Shown here piece by piece: positions 46,321 through 54,904 of a stretch of DNA of 64,000 nt. The DNA is taken from NCBI RefSeq assembly GCF_029323795.1, contig NZ_CP119758.1:4650001-4714000 (forward strand). Reading direction: 5' to 3'. Numbering within the stretch: the first letter of the stretch is position 1; every line of letters begins with the position of its first letter. This DNA is from Zobellia alginiliquefaciens (GTDB lineage Bacteria > Bacteroidota > Bacteroidia > Flavobacteriales > Flavobacteriaceae). A program made the translations under genes and the position numbers. The notes beneath the pieces are model-generated. The model saw only the letters and a program-made list of their open reading frames with translations, had not been told where the DNA came from and did not search any database.

Positions 46321-46758
46321 ATGACCGCCAATATAGAAAACAAACCACCCATTTGGTTCTGGATTATTAGCATACTCGCTCTTTTGTGGAATCTAATGGG
46401 AGTCTTCGCTTACTTGACCGATGCTTATATGACTGTTGAAGACCTAGCAAATTTGTCTCAAGAACAACGGTTTCTGTATGAGTCTAGACCTGTTTGGGTA
46501 ACTGCGGCCTATGCAACTGCCGTTTGGGCTGGTGCCTTAGGGTGTATTGCTCTGCTCATGCGTAAGAAATGGGCGCAAACCATTCTCCTCATTTCGTTGA
46601 TTGGAGTGCTTGCACAGAATATATATCAATTTTTCTTAAGCAATACTTTTGAAGTCTATGGTGCCAATGCAATGGTTTTACCAGTTATGGTTATTATAGT
46701 GAGCGTTGCCCTTGTTCTATTTGCAAAATCTTGCATTTCTAAAAATTGGATTTCATAA
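46321..46758 (+). CDS. Four-helix integral membrane protein, unknown function
   Basis: 145 residues from the ATG at 46321; an upstream TTG at 46282 is unlikely. Four hydrophobic helices: about 9-30 (WFWIISILALLWNLMGVFAY), 57-78, 83-103 and 113-135. The periplasmic/cytoplasmic loop after helix 1 is acidic. Similar small proteins in flavobacteria are often labelled sugar transporter without evidence. No family is claimed. Confidence 0.75.
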   Translation: MTANIENKPPIWFWIISILALLWNLMGVFAYLTDAYMTVEDLANLSQEQRFLYESRPVWVTAAYATAVWAGALGCIALLMRKKWAQTILLISLIGVLAQNIYQFFLSNTFEVYGANAMVLPVMVIIVSVALVLFAKSCISKNWIS

Positions 46759-46907
46759 TATTGTCATCGTAAGCTAATTAAAGTAGAATTCTATTTTCAT
46801 AGCGTTAGCAAAACATCATGCGCTTTAACGATTATTTTTAATAATGTAGGAAAAAAGACGTTTTTTAGCCCCTAAATAAACCCCCAACCTCTGGAAAACA
46901 ACTTTTT

Positions 46908-47390
46908 ATGAAGTTTATTTTAAAAATATTCCCCTGGAAACGAACAATACATAGTTCAATAGCCGTCATAGCTGTACTCATTATTTTTAGTTTTTACGGG
47001 CTGTACACCAACACCTTTTATCTCCTTAAACCCAACAACTATATTTTTCCGTTGTTGACCTTAACGCACTTCACTTTTCTATATGTACTTTGGTTTAAGA
47101 TAAAAGAAGACGAATTAACGGACCCACAAATGCGTAACATAGAATATATATTATATGTTGTATTTGCGGTATATGTATTTAAAACCTTAGAATCCTTATA
47201 TATTCTTTTTAGTTATTCTGAGTTTGAAAACCATATTATTCCTGCTAGCTTTTTCCCTATAGGTATATTGATATTCTTGTTGCACGTATTTTTATTGGGA
47301 CTCACCCTATTAGCAATCAAATATCGTAGAGATATGGTCGGAGCCTATGAATTTGATGATATGAACCAACATATTGATTCTTGGGAATGA
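46908..47390 (+). CDS. Four-helix integral membrane protein, unknown function
   Basis: 160 residues with a basic start (KFILKIFPWKR) and four transmembrane segments at about 13-32, 40-60, 78-100 and 110-132. No domain recognised. It is followed by a strong terminator and preceded by 149 bp without visible features. Confidence 0.7.
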   Translation: MKFILKIFPWKRTIHSSIAVIAVLIIFSFYGLYTNTFYLLKPNNYIFPLLTLTHFTFLYVLWFKIKEDELTDPQMRNIEYILYVVFAVYVFKTLESLYILFSYSEFENHIIPASFFPIGILIFLLHVFLLGLTLLAIKYRRDMVGAYEFDDMNQHIDSWE

Positions 47391-47410
47391 CCAATAATCC
47401 ATTACAATAT

Positions 47411-47444
47411 GAAAACCCCGTTAATTAACGGGGTTTCTTTTTTT
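47411..47444 (+). terminator. Terminator with perfect 24-bp palindrome
   Basis: AAACCCCGTTAA (47413-47424) is directly followed by its complement (47425-47436) and then CTTTTTTTTT. Stable GC core CCCCG/CGGGG. It ends the plus-strand membrane-protein gene and could also serve the convergent T9SS gene. Confidence 0.85.
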
Positions 47445-47487
47445 GAACAATTAAGAGATCGTTCAAAACCTCATGACAATCTTATGG

Positions 47488-49848
47488 TTATTTTATTACA
47501 ATCTTTTTTGTAATTGTTTTACCATTTGGCTGGCTAATTCGCAGAAGATATAAACCTCCTGGCACCGATTGCACATTGAGAGCAATTTGTTTATCCTCTA
47601 CCGAACTCATTTCAGTTTTTACAGGATTGCCTGCAACATCAAATAATGAAACTGCGACGTTTGGTGCAGTAAATTCGGGTAAGGAAACAGTTAAAACATC
47701 GGAAGCTGGTATTGGGTAAGCTTTTGAAGTCGTTTCTGTAACCGGAATCTCCTTGCGGACTACTTCTATAGGATTGGACAGGTCATAACACCCTACAAGG
47801 TCATTGGTGTTCAGACCCATCTCGGCGCCTTGCAGTCCGTCCTCATAGCGCAAATGCCAGATCAAACAAGTGCCAGCTCCCGCTCCATCAAAATCCACGC
47901 CTTCAACTGCGGCCATGGATGGCGGTATTCCCAATATCTTCCCGGCTTCATCGGTAATGACAAATGTGCTGTTCTTGCCTGAACGTTTTCCCGTAACGGC
48001 GATTCCGCTGACCATATCCGGAGTACCGTCTACATAAAACTCGAATGGGCCTCCTGTTAATGTACCCGCATCGGTTTCCGTGCGGACGACCATAATTGAA
48101 TTGGATAGATCGAAATTCCCTTTTAAATCATGGGCGTTCATTCCCATTTCCGCGCCTTCCAGTCCGTCTTCGTACTTCAGGTACCATATCAGGCATGTGC
48201 CCGCTCCCGCTCCATCAAAGTTTACACCTTCCAAAGCTTCTATAGTTGGCGGAAGCCCTAATATCTTCCCTGTATCATCCGTAATGACAAAAGAGCTGTT
48301 GGTCCCCACGGCATCACCGTCCATGGTTATTCCCGAGACCATATCCTCAATTCCGTCCACACAGAAATAGAAAGGACCACCGGAAAGCTCGCCGGCATTG
48401 ACCACCATTTTCTCTTTTCGTACCACTTCTATTGGATTGGACAGGTCATAACACCCTACAAGGTCATTGGCGTTCAGACCCATCTCGGCGCCTTGCAGTC
48501 CGTCCTCATAGCGCAAATGCCAGATCAAACAAGTGCCAGCTCCCGCTCCATCAAAATCCACGCCTTCAACTGCGCCCATGGATGGCGGTATTCCCAATAT
48601 CTTCCCGGCTTCATCGGTAATGACAAATGTGCTGTTCTTGCCTGAACGTTTTCCCGTAACGGCGATTCCACTCACCATATCCGGAGTACCGTCTACATAA
48701 AACTCGAATGGGCCTCCTGTTAATGTACCTGCATCGGTTTCCGTGCGGACGACCATAATTGAATTGGATAAATCGAAATTCCCTTTTAAATTATGGGCGT
48801 TCAGACCCATTTCCGCGCCTTCCAGTCCGTCTTCGTACTTCAGGTACCATATCAGGCATGTGCCCGCTCCAGCTCCATCAAAGTTTACACCTTCCAGAGC
48901 TTCCATAGTTGGCGGAAGTCCTAATATCTTCCCTGTATCATCCGTAATGACAAAAGAACTGTTGGTCCCCACGGCATCACCGTCCATGGTTATTCCCGAG
49001 ACCATATCCTCAATTCCGTCCACACAGAAATAGAAAGGACCACCGGAAAGCTCACCGGCATTGACCACCATTTTCTCTTTTCGTACCACTTCTATAGGAT
49101 TGGACAGGTCATAACACCCTACAAGGTCATTGGCGTTCAGACCCATCTCGGCACCTTGCAGTCCGTCCTCATAGCGCAAATGCCAGATTAGACAAGTGCC
49201 AGCTCCTGCTCCATCAAAATCTACGCCTTCAACTGCGGCCATGGATGGCGGTATTCCCAATATCTTCCCAGCTTCATCGGTAATGACAAATGTGCTGTTC
49301 TTGCCTGAACGTTTTCCCGTAACGGCGATTCCGCTGACCATATCCGGAGAACCGTCTACATAAAACTCAAATGGGCCTCCTGTTAATGTACCTCCGTCCG
49401 GTTGGTTCCGATACACCGTAACAGAATTGGAAAAATTGAATTCACCTTCCAACCCAGAAATATTCATGCCACCTGCCAAGCCTGCCAATCCATCGGTATA
49501 GCTCAAATGCCATATCAAACAAGTACCGGGTCCTGCGCCATCAAAATCTACTGCTTCCGGATTTGGTGGCAATCCTAATATAGTACCTGCTTCGTCAGTT
49601 ACGACCCATTGTGAGTTTTCTCCGTTATTTCCAGAGACTTCTACCCCGGAAACGTGGTCTGGATAATTATCTCCAACGCAAAACATAAAAGGACCTCCGC
49701 TAATTTCTCCCCCTTCGGATGCTTCAGTAGTATCATTTGCTAAAATTGTTGGTGACATGAAAAACATCACTAAAGTCAGCAAGAGTGCAGACCAATACAA
49801 AAGTGATCTGTTGTTCGCATTCAAATTAAAAAGTAGTTTTCTTTCCAT
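47488..49848 (-). CDS. T9SS-secreted protein of six tandem about 110-residue repeats
   Basis: 786 residues. Signal peptide (LLYWSALLLTLVMFFMSPTILA), then six repeats, each with the pattern GGPFxFxV, DMVSGIxV, FVITDEAGKILGIPP, VDFDGAGAGTCLIWHL and YEDGLxGAEMGLN. The first repeat is divergent; the other five alternate type A and type B (A-B-A-B-A) and are almost identical at DNA level. The C-terminus is a type IX secretion sorting domain (SKAYPIPASDVLTVSLPE, PGGLYLLRIS, TITKKIVIK), so it is exported and probably surface-attached. Cys residues in each unit may form disulfides or bind metal. It is divergent from an OmpR-type two-component system that may control it. The repeat family is not recognised. 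Confidence 0.85.
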   Translation of the reverse strand: MERKLLFNLNANNRSLLYWSALLLTLVMFFMSPTILANDTTEASEGGEISGGPFMFCVGDNYPDHVSGVEVSGNNGENSQWVVTDEAGTILGLPPNPEAVDFDGAGPGTCLIWHLSYTDGLAGLAGGMNISGLEGEFNFSNSVTVYRNQPDGGTLTGGPFEFYVDGSPDMVSGIAVTGKRSGKNSTFVITDEAGKILGIPPSMAAVEGVDFDGAGAGTCLIWHLRYEDGLQGAEMGLNANDLVGCYDLSNPIEVVRKEKMVVNAGELSGGPFYFCVDGIEDMVSGITMDGDAVGTNSSFVITDDTGKILGLPPTMEALEGVNFDGAGAGTCLIWYLKYEDGLEGAEMGLNAHNLKGNFDLSNSIMVVRTETDAGTLTGGPFEFYVDGTPDMVSGIAVTGKRSGKNSTFVITDEAGKILGIPPSMGAVEGVDFDGAGAGTCLIWHLRYEDGLQGAEMGLNANDLVGCYDLSNPIEVVRKEKMVVNAGELSGGPFYFCVDGIEDMVSGITMDGDAVGTNSSFVITDDTGKILGLPPTIEALEGVNFDGAGAGTCLIWYLKYEDGLEGAEMGMNAHDLKGNFDLSNSIMVVRTETDAGTLTGGPFEFYVDGTPDMVSGIAVTGKRSGKNSTFVITDEAGKILGIPPSMAAVEGVDFDGAGAGTCLIWHLRYEDGLQGAEMGLNTNDLVGCYDLSNPIEVVRKEIPVTETTSKAYPIPASDVLTVSLPEFTAPNVAVSLFDVAGNPVKTEMSSVEDKQIALNVQSVPGGLYLLRISQPNGKTITKKIVIK
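47750..49400 (-). repeat. 663-bp tandem DNA repeats within the T9SS gene
   Basis: The same sequence recurs at a strict 663-bp period: the string ACTTCT that opens unit A on the plus strand is at 47762, 48425 and 49088. Each period encodes one type A and one type B repeat (221 residues). The copies differ by only scattered third-position changes, for example one Ala/Gly swap in AAVEGVDF versus GAVEGVDF. Two and a half periods are present. Confidence 0.9.
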
Positions 49849-49891
49849 AATAACGTGTTTTTAAGTTGTACCCAAACTAATTGTTATATTG

Positions 49892-49926
49892 AAAGGAAAA
49901 GTCACAGAAAGCTAAACTTTTCCTTT
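49892..49926. repeat. 11-bp inverted repeat in the T9SS gene leader
   Basis: AAAGGAAAAGT (49892-49902) and its exact complement ACTTTTCCTTT (49916-49926), with a 13-nt loop. It lies 44 bp upstream of the start of the repeat protein and 5 bp from the nearer OmpR-like site. Neither strand has a terminating T-run. Confidence 0.45.
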
Positions 49927-49930
49927 AATT

Positions 49931-49956
49931 CCGTGATACTTTTGTGAACTTTTACG
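49931..49956. promoter_or_regulatory. OmpR-family-type direct repeat, site 1
   Basis: CCGTGATAC followed by TGTGA gives two GTGA half-sites at 49933 and 49944, spaced 11 bp, the spacing used by OmpR/PhoB-type dimers. It is on the side of the T9SS repeat gene in the divergent promoter region. A second copy lies beside the regulator gene. Confidence 0.5.
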
Positions 49957-50039
49957 ACTTAAGCATCAGGTTATCAATAATTTTCGGGTTTCAAAGGATA
50001 TTGTGGACCATTACCTACCGTTTGTCTATTTTAGAAATA

Positions 50040-50068
50040 CCGTGATAACTATGTGATACTTTTTAACG
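50040..50068. promoter_or_regulatory. OmpR-family-type direct repeat, site 2
   Basis: CCGTGATAACTATGTGA has GTGA half-sites at 50042 and 50053, again 11 bp apart and in the same orientation as site 1. It ends about 20 bp before the response regulator ATG at 50087, suggesting autoregulation. CCGTGATA and TGTGA are identical in both sites. Confidence 0.5.
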
Positions 50069-50086
50069 TCATTCGTATTCTGAATT

Positions 50087-50785
50087 ATGAAAGAAATATT
50101 GATTATAGAAGATGATCCAGAAATCATCAAACTGTTAGAGATTCATCTTACCGATCTCATTTATAAGACTTCAAAAGCCATGGATGGTGCTGAAGGCTTA
50201 CTAATGGCGTTAAATAAAGATTATGACCTTATTCTATTGGATCTAACCTTACCAAGTATGGATGGGGTTGAAATTTGCAAAAAACTAAGAGCCGAAAAGA
50301 ATACACCGGTAATTATGCTTACCGCAAAATCGGAAGAGATAGATCGCGTTTTAGGACTAGAAATTGGTGCGGATGACTACATCACAAAACCATTTAGTAT
50401 ACGCGAGTTATTGGCTCGTATTAAAGCAGTTATGCGACGTACGGACGCACAACAAACTAAAGCGGAAAACACGGCAACTATTGAATGTGAAGGTCTTTTT
50501 ATAGATATTGATAAACGGAAAGTACTTTTAAACGATTCCAAAGTTGAACTATCTCCAAAGGAATTTGAACTTTTAGTTCTCATGGCCTCCAACCCGGGAA
50601 GAAACTACTCACGAACCGAGCTTTTGAATATGATTTGGGGCTATAATTTTGAGGGTTACGAGCATACGGTAAATTCTCATATAAATAGGCTACGAGCTAA
50701 AATTGAATCAGACATGGCCAACCCTACTTTTATTCTCACAACTTGGGGCGTTGGCTATAAGTTTAACGAAGACATCTCACTATGA
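50087..50785 (+). CDS. OmpR-family response regulator
   Basis: 232 residues. Receiver domain: LIIEDDPEI, LILLDLTLPSMDGVE (phospho-Asp), VIMLTAKS and DYITKPFSIREL. The C-terminal winged helix has VELSPKEFELLVLMASNPGR, YSRTELLNMIWG and HTVNSHINRLRAKIE, the OmpR/PhoB DNA-binding form. It overlaps the kinase gene by 4 bp (ATGA). Two GTGA direct repeats with 11-bp spacing in the divergent intergenic region are likely binding sites, implying autoregulation and control of the T9SS repeat protein. Confidence 0.93.
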   Translation: MKEILIIEDDPEIIKLLEIHLTDLIYKTSKAMDGAEGLLMALNKDYDLILLDLTLPSMDGVEICKKLRAEKNTPVIMLTAKSEEIDRVLGLEIGADDYITKPFSIRELLARIKAVMRRTDAQQTKAENTATIECEGLFIDIDKRKVLLNDSKVELSPKEFELLVLMASNPGRNYSRTELLNMIWGYNFEGYEHTVNSHINRLRAKIESDMANPTFILTTWGVGYKFNEDISL

Positions 50786-52275
50786 GCCAGACAGAAAAAA
50801 CCTTGACGCCCAAGCTGATCAAAAAACTTTGGTTGGCATTTATCCTTCTGGTCTTATTGATGGGGGCTTCTTTTATATTTATTACCGGGTACTTTGCCAA
50901 TAAATATAGCCAAGAGACCACGCAACGGCTTAATGCCGATGTTGCAAACCATGTAATAGCTGAAAAGTTTAAAGATGCCTCGCCATTTCTTGAAGATGGT
51001 AGTGTAAACAAACCTCTTTTTGGGGATTTAATGCACGATATGATGGCTGTAAACCAAAGTATTGAAGTTTACCTGTTGAATGAGACGGGGGAAGTTCTGT
51101 ATTCCGTAGTATTAGATCATGGCGACAAAAGTTCTATTAAAAGTGTTTCACTGTCGCCTATAGAATTCTTCATTAAAAATAAAGGCGAGCGTTTTGTTCT
51201 TGGAGATGACCCTAGAAATATTGGAGAGCAAAAAATATTTTCGGCGGCACCCTACTCCGTTGATGGGCGCAATGGATATGTTTACATTGTACTAGCTGGT
51301 AAAAAATTTCAGGAAGTAAGCAATAATTTATTGACTCAGTATTTTACAAAATTAGGTATTGGTGCAACCTTGCTTACTATGTTGTTTTCACTAATTATTG
51401 GCCTTATAGCTATTTGGTTCTTAACTAAGAATTTACGCCTAATTACCAAGACCGTTCGCAAATTCCATGATGGTGACTTACAGGCGCGTATAAAAAATCC
51501 CGAGAATTCAGATATTGAAGTGTTTGCCAAATCGTTTAACGAAATGGCGGATAATATTGTGGGAAACATGGATAAAATGCAGTCCATTGATTTGTTGCGA
51601 AGGGAATTAATTGCAAACGTATCGCACGATCTCAGGACTCCGTTGGCTATTCTAAAAGGATATATTGAAACGCTCCAGATTAAAAACGAGTCACTTTCCG
51701 AAGACCAGAAACAAGAATACCTACAGATAACCCATGACAATGTAGATAAGCTTTCTAACTTGATAAATCAGCTTTTTGAATATTCTAAATTGGAGGCCGA
51801 ACAAGTAACACCGGTAAAAGAGCCGTTTTCAATAACCGAACTTTCTCATGATCTAATTGCAAAGTTCAGGGTGCTGGCCGAACAGAAGCAAATTGACCTT
51901 CAGCTAGATAATCCTGAAGAAAATTGTATGGTCTTTGCTGATGTAAGTCTCGTGGAACGAGCTTTACAAAACCTGATAGAAAATGCTTTGAAGTACACGC
52001 AAGCCAATGGAAAGGTTACCCTATCACTCCAGAAAAAAGGAAAAAATGTTGAAATAAACATTACGGATACCGGTACGGGAATTCCCGTAAACGAACAGCC
52101 CTTTATATTTGACAGGTATAAACAAGTAGATAAAAGCTCTAAGAAACAAGGCTATGGACTTGGACTTGCCATTGTGAAAAAAATAATGGACTTGCATGAC
52201 ACTACGATCACCGTATTGAGTAAGCCTAAAGAAGGAAGTTCTTTTATATTCAATCTTCCTGCGTATCAAGTTTAA
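50782..52275 (+). CDS. Membrane sensor histidine kinase with HAMP domain
   Basis: 497 residues. Transmembrane helices at about 14-36 and 188-212 enclose a periplasmic sensor domain of about 150 residues. HAMP follows (LRLITKTVRKFHDGDLQARI), then HisKA with the phospho-His in ANVSHDLRTPLAILKGYIE, and HATPase boxes ALQNLIENALKYTQ (N), ITDTGTGIP (G1), FDRYKQVD (F) and GYGLGLAIVKKI (G2). It is partner of the OmpR-type regulator. The signal is unknown; the linked T9SS surface protein suggests an envelope or environmental cue. Confidence 0.93.
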   Translation: MSQTEKTLTPKLIKKLWLAFILLVLLMGASFIFITGYFANKYSQETTQRLNADVANHVIAEKFKDASPFLEDGSVNKPLFGDLMHDMMAVNQSIEVYLLNETGEVLYSVVLDHGDKSSIKSVSLSPIEFFIKNKGERFVLGDDPRNIGEQKIFSAAPYSVDGRNGYVYIVLAGKKFQEVSNNLLTQYFTKLGIGATLLTMLFSLIIGLIAIWFLTKNLRLITKTVRKFHDGDLQARIKNPENSDIEVFAKSFNEMADNIVGNMDKMQSIDLLRRELIANVSHDLRTPLAILKGYIETLQIKNESLSEDQKQEYLQITHDNVDKLSNLINQLFEYSKLEAEQVTPVKEPFSITELSHDLIAKFRVLAEQKQIDLQLDNPEENCMVFADVSLVERALQNLIENALKYTQANGKVTLSLQKKGKNVEINITDTGTGIPVNEQPFIFDRYKQVDKSSKKQGYGLGLAIVKKIMDLHDTTITVLSKPKEGSSFIFNLPAYQV

Positions 52276-52282
52276 ACTAAAA

Positions 52283-52319
52283 GGCCGAACATCATTTTAT
52301 GAATAAACGATGTTCGGCC
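52283..52319 (-). terminator. Hairpin terminator between kinase and PL6 genes
   Basis: Perfect 11-bp stem GGCCGAACATC (52283-52293) / GATGTTCGGCC (52309-52319), 15-nt loop. The minus strand continues with TTTTAG, so it mainly ends the leftward PL6 gene; it may also stop the rightward kinase transcript. Confidence 0.65.
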
Positions 52320-52338
52320 AAATTATTAGTATTTGCTC

Positions 52339-54663
52339 TTATTTCAACCCTAAATCACTACCATCAGTAGCTTTTCCTTTAAAAGGGGAATCTTCACTAA
52401 GGGAATAAGAGCCCTTCATGAATTCAGGAGCCAACTCCCATTGGTTTTCTACAACATACTTTTGGTCTCCTGTTACTACAAGTTTTTCCGAGTTACTTAA
52501 GGCATTATTACGCACTTTAACGATTGGCTCACCAACTACCAAGTGCATTTCAATAGCCTTGCTATCCTTAAAAATATTGTTTTTTATATCCGTCTCTTGA
52601 ACGCCATACAAAGAGATGGCAGCTTTATATTTGTTTTTCTTGCCATAACCCACATTATCAAACACATTGTGGTCCACCTCCAAAAACGGACCAAAAGTAC
52701 TTTCGTCTTTACCACCTCTGTACAAACGTAAAGCCGCACCTTGTAACTCGCTAATGGTGTTGTTCTTCATAATAAAGTATTCCACGTTATACGCTCCAAT
52801 ATCATCCGTCTCCTTATCTAATGCCGCAATGCTACCCGTGATTTTTTTAAAGGTCGAATTTTTAATGCTGATGGTATCCGCAAATGTGCCTTTAGAAACC
52901 CTTAAAACATCAAATGAATGATTTACTACCAAATCTTTAAACTCGCAATTATCAATGAATAATTTGTAGTTGTCATTCATAGAGTTTTTACTTGTACTGA
53001 TAACCGAATTACCCGCATAATCAGGAGATTTAGCCCCATCAAAAGTAATGTTCTCCAAAGACAGACTACCGCCATTTTGAATCTCAAAAGCCATCATCCT
53101 TTCGAACAAAATAGTCGCTTTTTTAGTTCCCTTAGTTTTAAAAGTAAGCGGATGTTTTATTTTAACGGCTTTCGTCAATAAATAAATACCTCCTTCTTCT
53201 AACTCAATAATATCACCCGCTTCCGAATTTTTAACGATTTCAAATAACGTATTTATGCCCACTTCTACTTTTAGTGTTTTACCAGAACTTAATGCTACGG
53301 AATTATCTACTTTGGAGTACCAACTTACCCCCGTGTTCTCCTTAGTTGCAATTTTTGGGCTTATGGTAACCTTAGTCTTAATTTTTTTTGATGTAGGAAT
53401 TAAAAACCCCTGCTCGTTTTTCACCAACTTCATATCAGCATTCTTAAACCCTTTCTCTATAGTGGTCTTCGAATTTTCACCTAAAATATTATCCTTGAAA
53501 GTCACTCCGCTAATGTCATCATCAATAGTAAAGATGTCTTTCTTAGTTTCATTGTAAATAATATTCTCTGAAAATTCCGATGTTCGTGGTGCTTGACTTC
53601 TTTCTTCGTCACTACCAGCACCAAAAAGAATATTATCGCAATTTACAAAAGTGTTGTTGTTCACCTTAGAATTAATTACGGGTACATAGCGGTTTGGCGG
53701 AGAATCTGGCACTCCGTTCATCATTACAAAGGCTCCTCTAAAACGGTACCCCGTTAAACCAATATGGTAATTATTGATTACCGTTTGTGTTTCGTTAATC
53801 ACACGAACACCACCTGTACTTGGCTTTCCATTACCAATAAAAACGTTACCGTCCACCAAAGTTTCGTTTCCGTGGCGCATGGTTAAAGTTCCCGTACACT
53901 CAAAAAAAGTATTGTATTTAAAAGTATTCTGACAGGATTTATTTGATATGATTTCATGCTCGCCATTAGTTCTGTCAAAATAATTGGATTCTACTAAGGT
54001 ATTTGAATTTTCTAATGCATGATGGCTTGTTCCGATTCTTAATGTTTCACCTCCATTGTTCCCATAAGTAGGACGAGGGCCAAAATAGTTATGGTCTATT
54101 TTATGATTGTTTTCTCTACTATCTTCTGTATCCAAGCCAACAATCATGGTAACCCCAAGATTCTTTTTACCTACAATATGATTATGGTCTATCCTATTAT
54201 TTTTTCCATAAATAGTAACCCAATAGTCCTGTACCTGTCGTTCTGGATTATTAAAATTATCGATTACACATTCTGTTAACCGAGAGTTATTTGCTATTTC
54301 CTCCCTACTTTTTCTAAAAGAGATCACGGCATTAGTTGGGGTATATCCATTTTTAAAGACAAGCCCTTTAACAATAAGATGGTCTCCCGCTATTCTTAAA
54401 TTAGAAGCTCCTTCTAAAGTTACTTTTCCTTTTTCTTGAACGGTAAGTATAATTGGTTTTTCAGCGGTACCATCAGCCTCAAACAAAAGCTCTGAATCCA
54501 TCCATACACCACTGGCAAGAACAATGCTATCTCCGGGTTGTATATTTAAAAGAGCCTCGTTGAACTCCGCAACATTTTTTACGGTCTCCGTGTGCTGCGC
54601 TTCAGCAAGAGAGCATGATATGGTAATAATAATAAACGATAAAAATTTGCTTAGGTGTCTCAT
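52339..54663 (-). CDS. Polysaccharide lyase family 6 (alginate lyase), two-domain, secreted (copy 1)
   Basis: 774 residues from the ATG at 54663. A TTG at 54696 is open in frame but its extra codons are the operator, so the ATG is right. Signal peptide ends near SLAEAQ. The N-terminal parallel beta-helix (about 30-450) has the PL6 active site: NGEHEIISNKS with the Ca2+-binding Glu pair and catalytic Lys242, and MRHGN with Arg263, a Lys-Arg spacing of 21 as in chondroitinase B (Lys250/Arg271). A second beta-helix (about 480-774) gives the two-domain layout of AlyGC-type alginate lyases. It should cleave alginate by beta-elimination. Dedicated promoter and tandem operator upstream; no SusCD pair is in the window. 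Confidence 0.88.
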   Translation of the reverse strand: MRHLSKFLSFIIITISCSLAEAQHTETVKNVAEFNEALLNIQPGDSIVLASGVWMDSELLFEADGTAEKPIILTVQEKGKVTLEGASNLRIAGDHLIVKGLVFKNGYTPTNAVISFRKSREEIANNSRLTECVIDNFNNPERQVQDYWVTIYGKNNRIDHNHIVGKKNLGVTMIVGLDTEDSRENNHKIDHNYFGPRPTYGNNGGETLRIGTSHHALENSNTLVESNYFDRTNGEHEIISNKSCQNTFKYNTFFECTGTLTMRHGNETLVDGNVFIGNGKPSTGGVRVINETQTVINNYHIGLTGYRFRGAFVMMNGVPDSPPNRYVPVINSKVNNNTFVNCDNILFGAGSDEERSQAPRTSEFSENIIYNETKKDIFTIDDDISGVTFKDNILGENSKTTIEKGFKNADMKLVKNEQGFLIPTSKKIKTKVTISPKIATKENTGVSWYSKVDNSVALSSGKTLKVEVGINTLFEIVKNSEAGDIIELEEGGIYLLTKAVKIKHPLTFKTKGTKKATILFERMMAFEIQNGGSLSLENITFDGAKSPDYAGNSVISTSKNSMNDNYKLFIDNCEFKDLVVNHSFDVLRVSKGTFADTISIKNSTFKKITGSIAALDKETDDIGAYNVEYFIMKNNTISELQGAALRLYRGGKDESTFGPFLEVDHNVFDNVGYGKKNKYKAAISLYGVQETDIKNNIFKDSKAIEMHLVVGEPIVKVRNNALSNSEKLVVTGDQKYVVENQWELAPEFMKGSYSLSEDSPFKGKATDGSDLGLK

Positions 54664-54671
54664 AACTATAA

Positions 54672-54696
54672 TTGGTTTACCAAACTGGTTTACCAA
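54672..54696. promoter_or_regulatory. Tandem palindromic operator, PL6 copy 1
   Basis: TTGGTTTACCAA (54672-54683) and CTGGTTTACCAA (54685-54696), 13 bp apart. TGGT-TT-ACCA is palindromic apart from the central two bases and resembles E. coli UxuR/ExuR sites (TTGGTATACCAA) of FadR-subfamily GntR regulators that respond to uronates. The upstream palindrome overlaps the -7 box, so bound protein would block RNA polymerase. Confidence 0.7.
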
Positions 54697-54723
54697 AAAT
54701 ACATATATTTAATAGACCCACAA
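54694..54723 (-). promoter_or_regulatory. Promoter of PL6 copy 1
   Basis: On the minus strand TTG (54723-54721), 19 bp, then TATTTTTG (54701-54694), a full match to the flavobacterial consensus. The start of transcription falls inside the operator, with a leader of about 25 nt before the ATG at 54663. Confidence 0.65.
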
Positions 54724-54734
54724 ATATTTAACAC

Positions 54735-54765
54735 AAAAACGGTCAATATGGGTAGTATTGACCGT
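54735..54765 (-). terminator. Terminator of PL6 copy 2
   Basis: 10-bp perfect stem: ACGGTCAATA (54739-54748) and TATTGACCGT (54756-54765) with a 7-nt loop; TTTTTGTG follows on the minus strand. It separates the two PL6 transcription units. Confidence 0.75.
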
Positions 54766-54904
54766 TGAATTTTTCAAAAAAAATATAATTACTGGCTTAT
54801 TCCGCTTTCTGTTGCTTTAAATCACCTACCGCATGTTCTGGAAATATACCTTACCTTTAATCAAATCCCGACCCGAAGGATTCCGCAACCTGCGTAAACT
54901 AGAA

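Noticed and set aside
48080-49033. Two nearly identical 96-codon plus-strand frames spaced 663 bp apart
   Set aside because: They are antisense images of the repeat units in the T9SS gene; their similarity is explained by the DNA repeats.
54664-54696. N-terminal extension of PL6 copy 1 from a TTG codon
   Set aside because: The added codons are the tandem operator and the transcription start region, so they are not translated.
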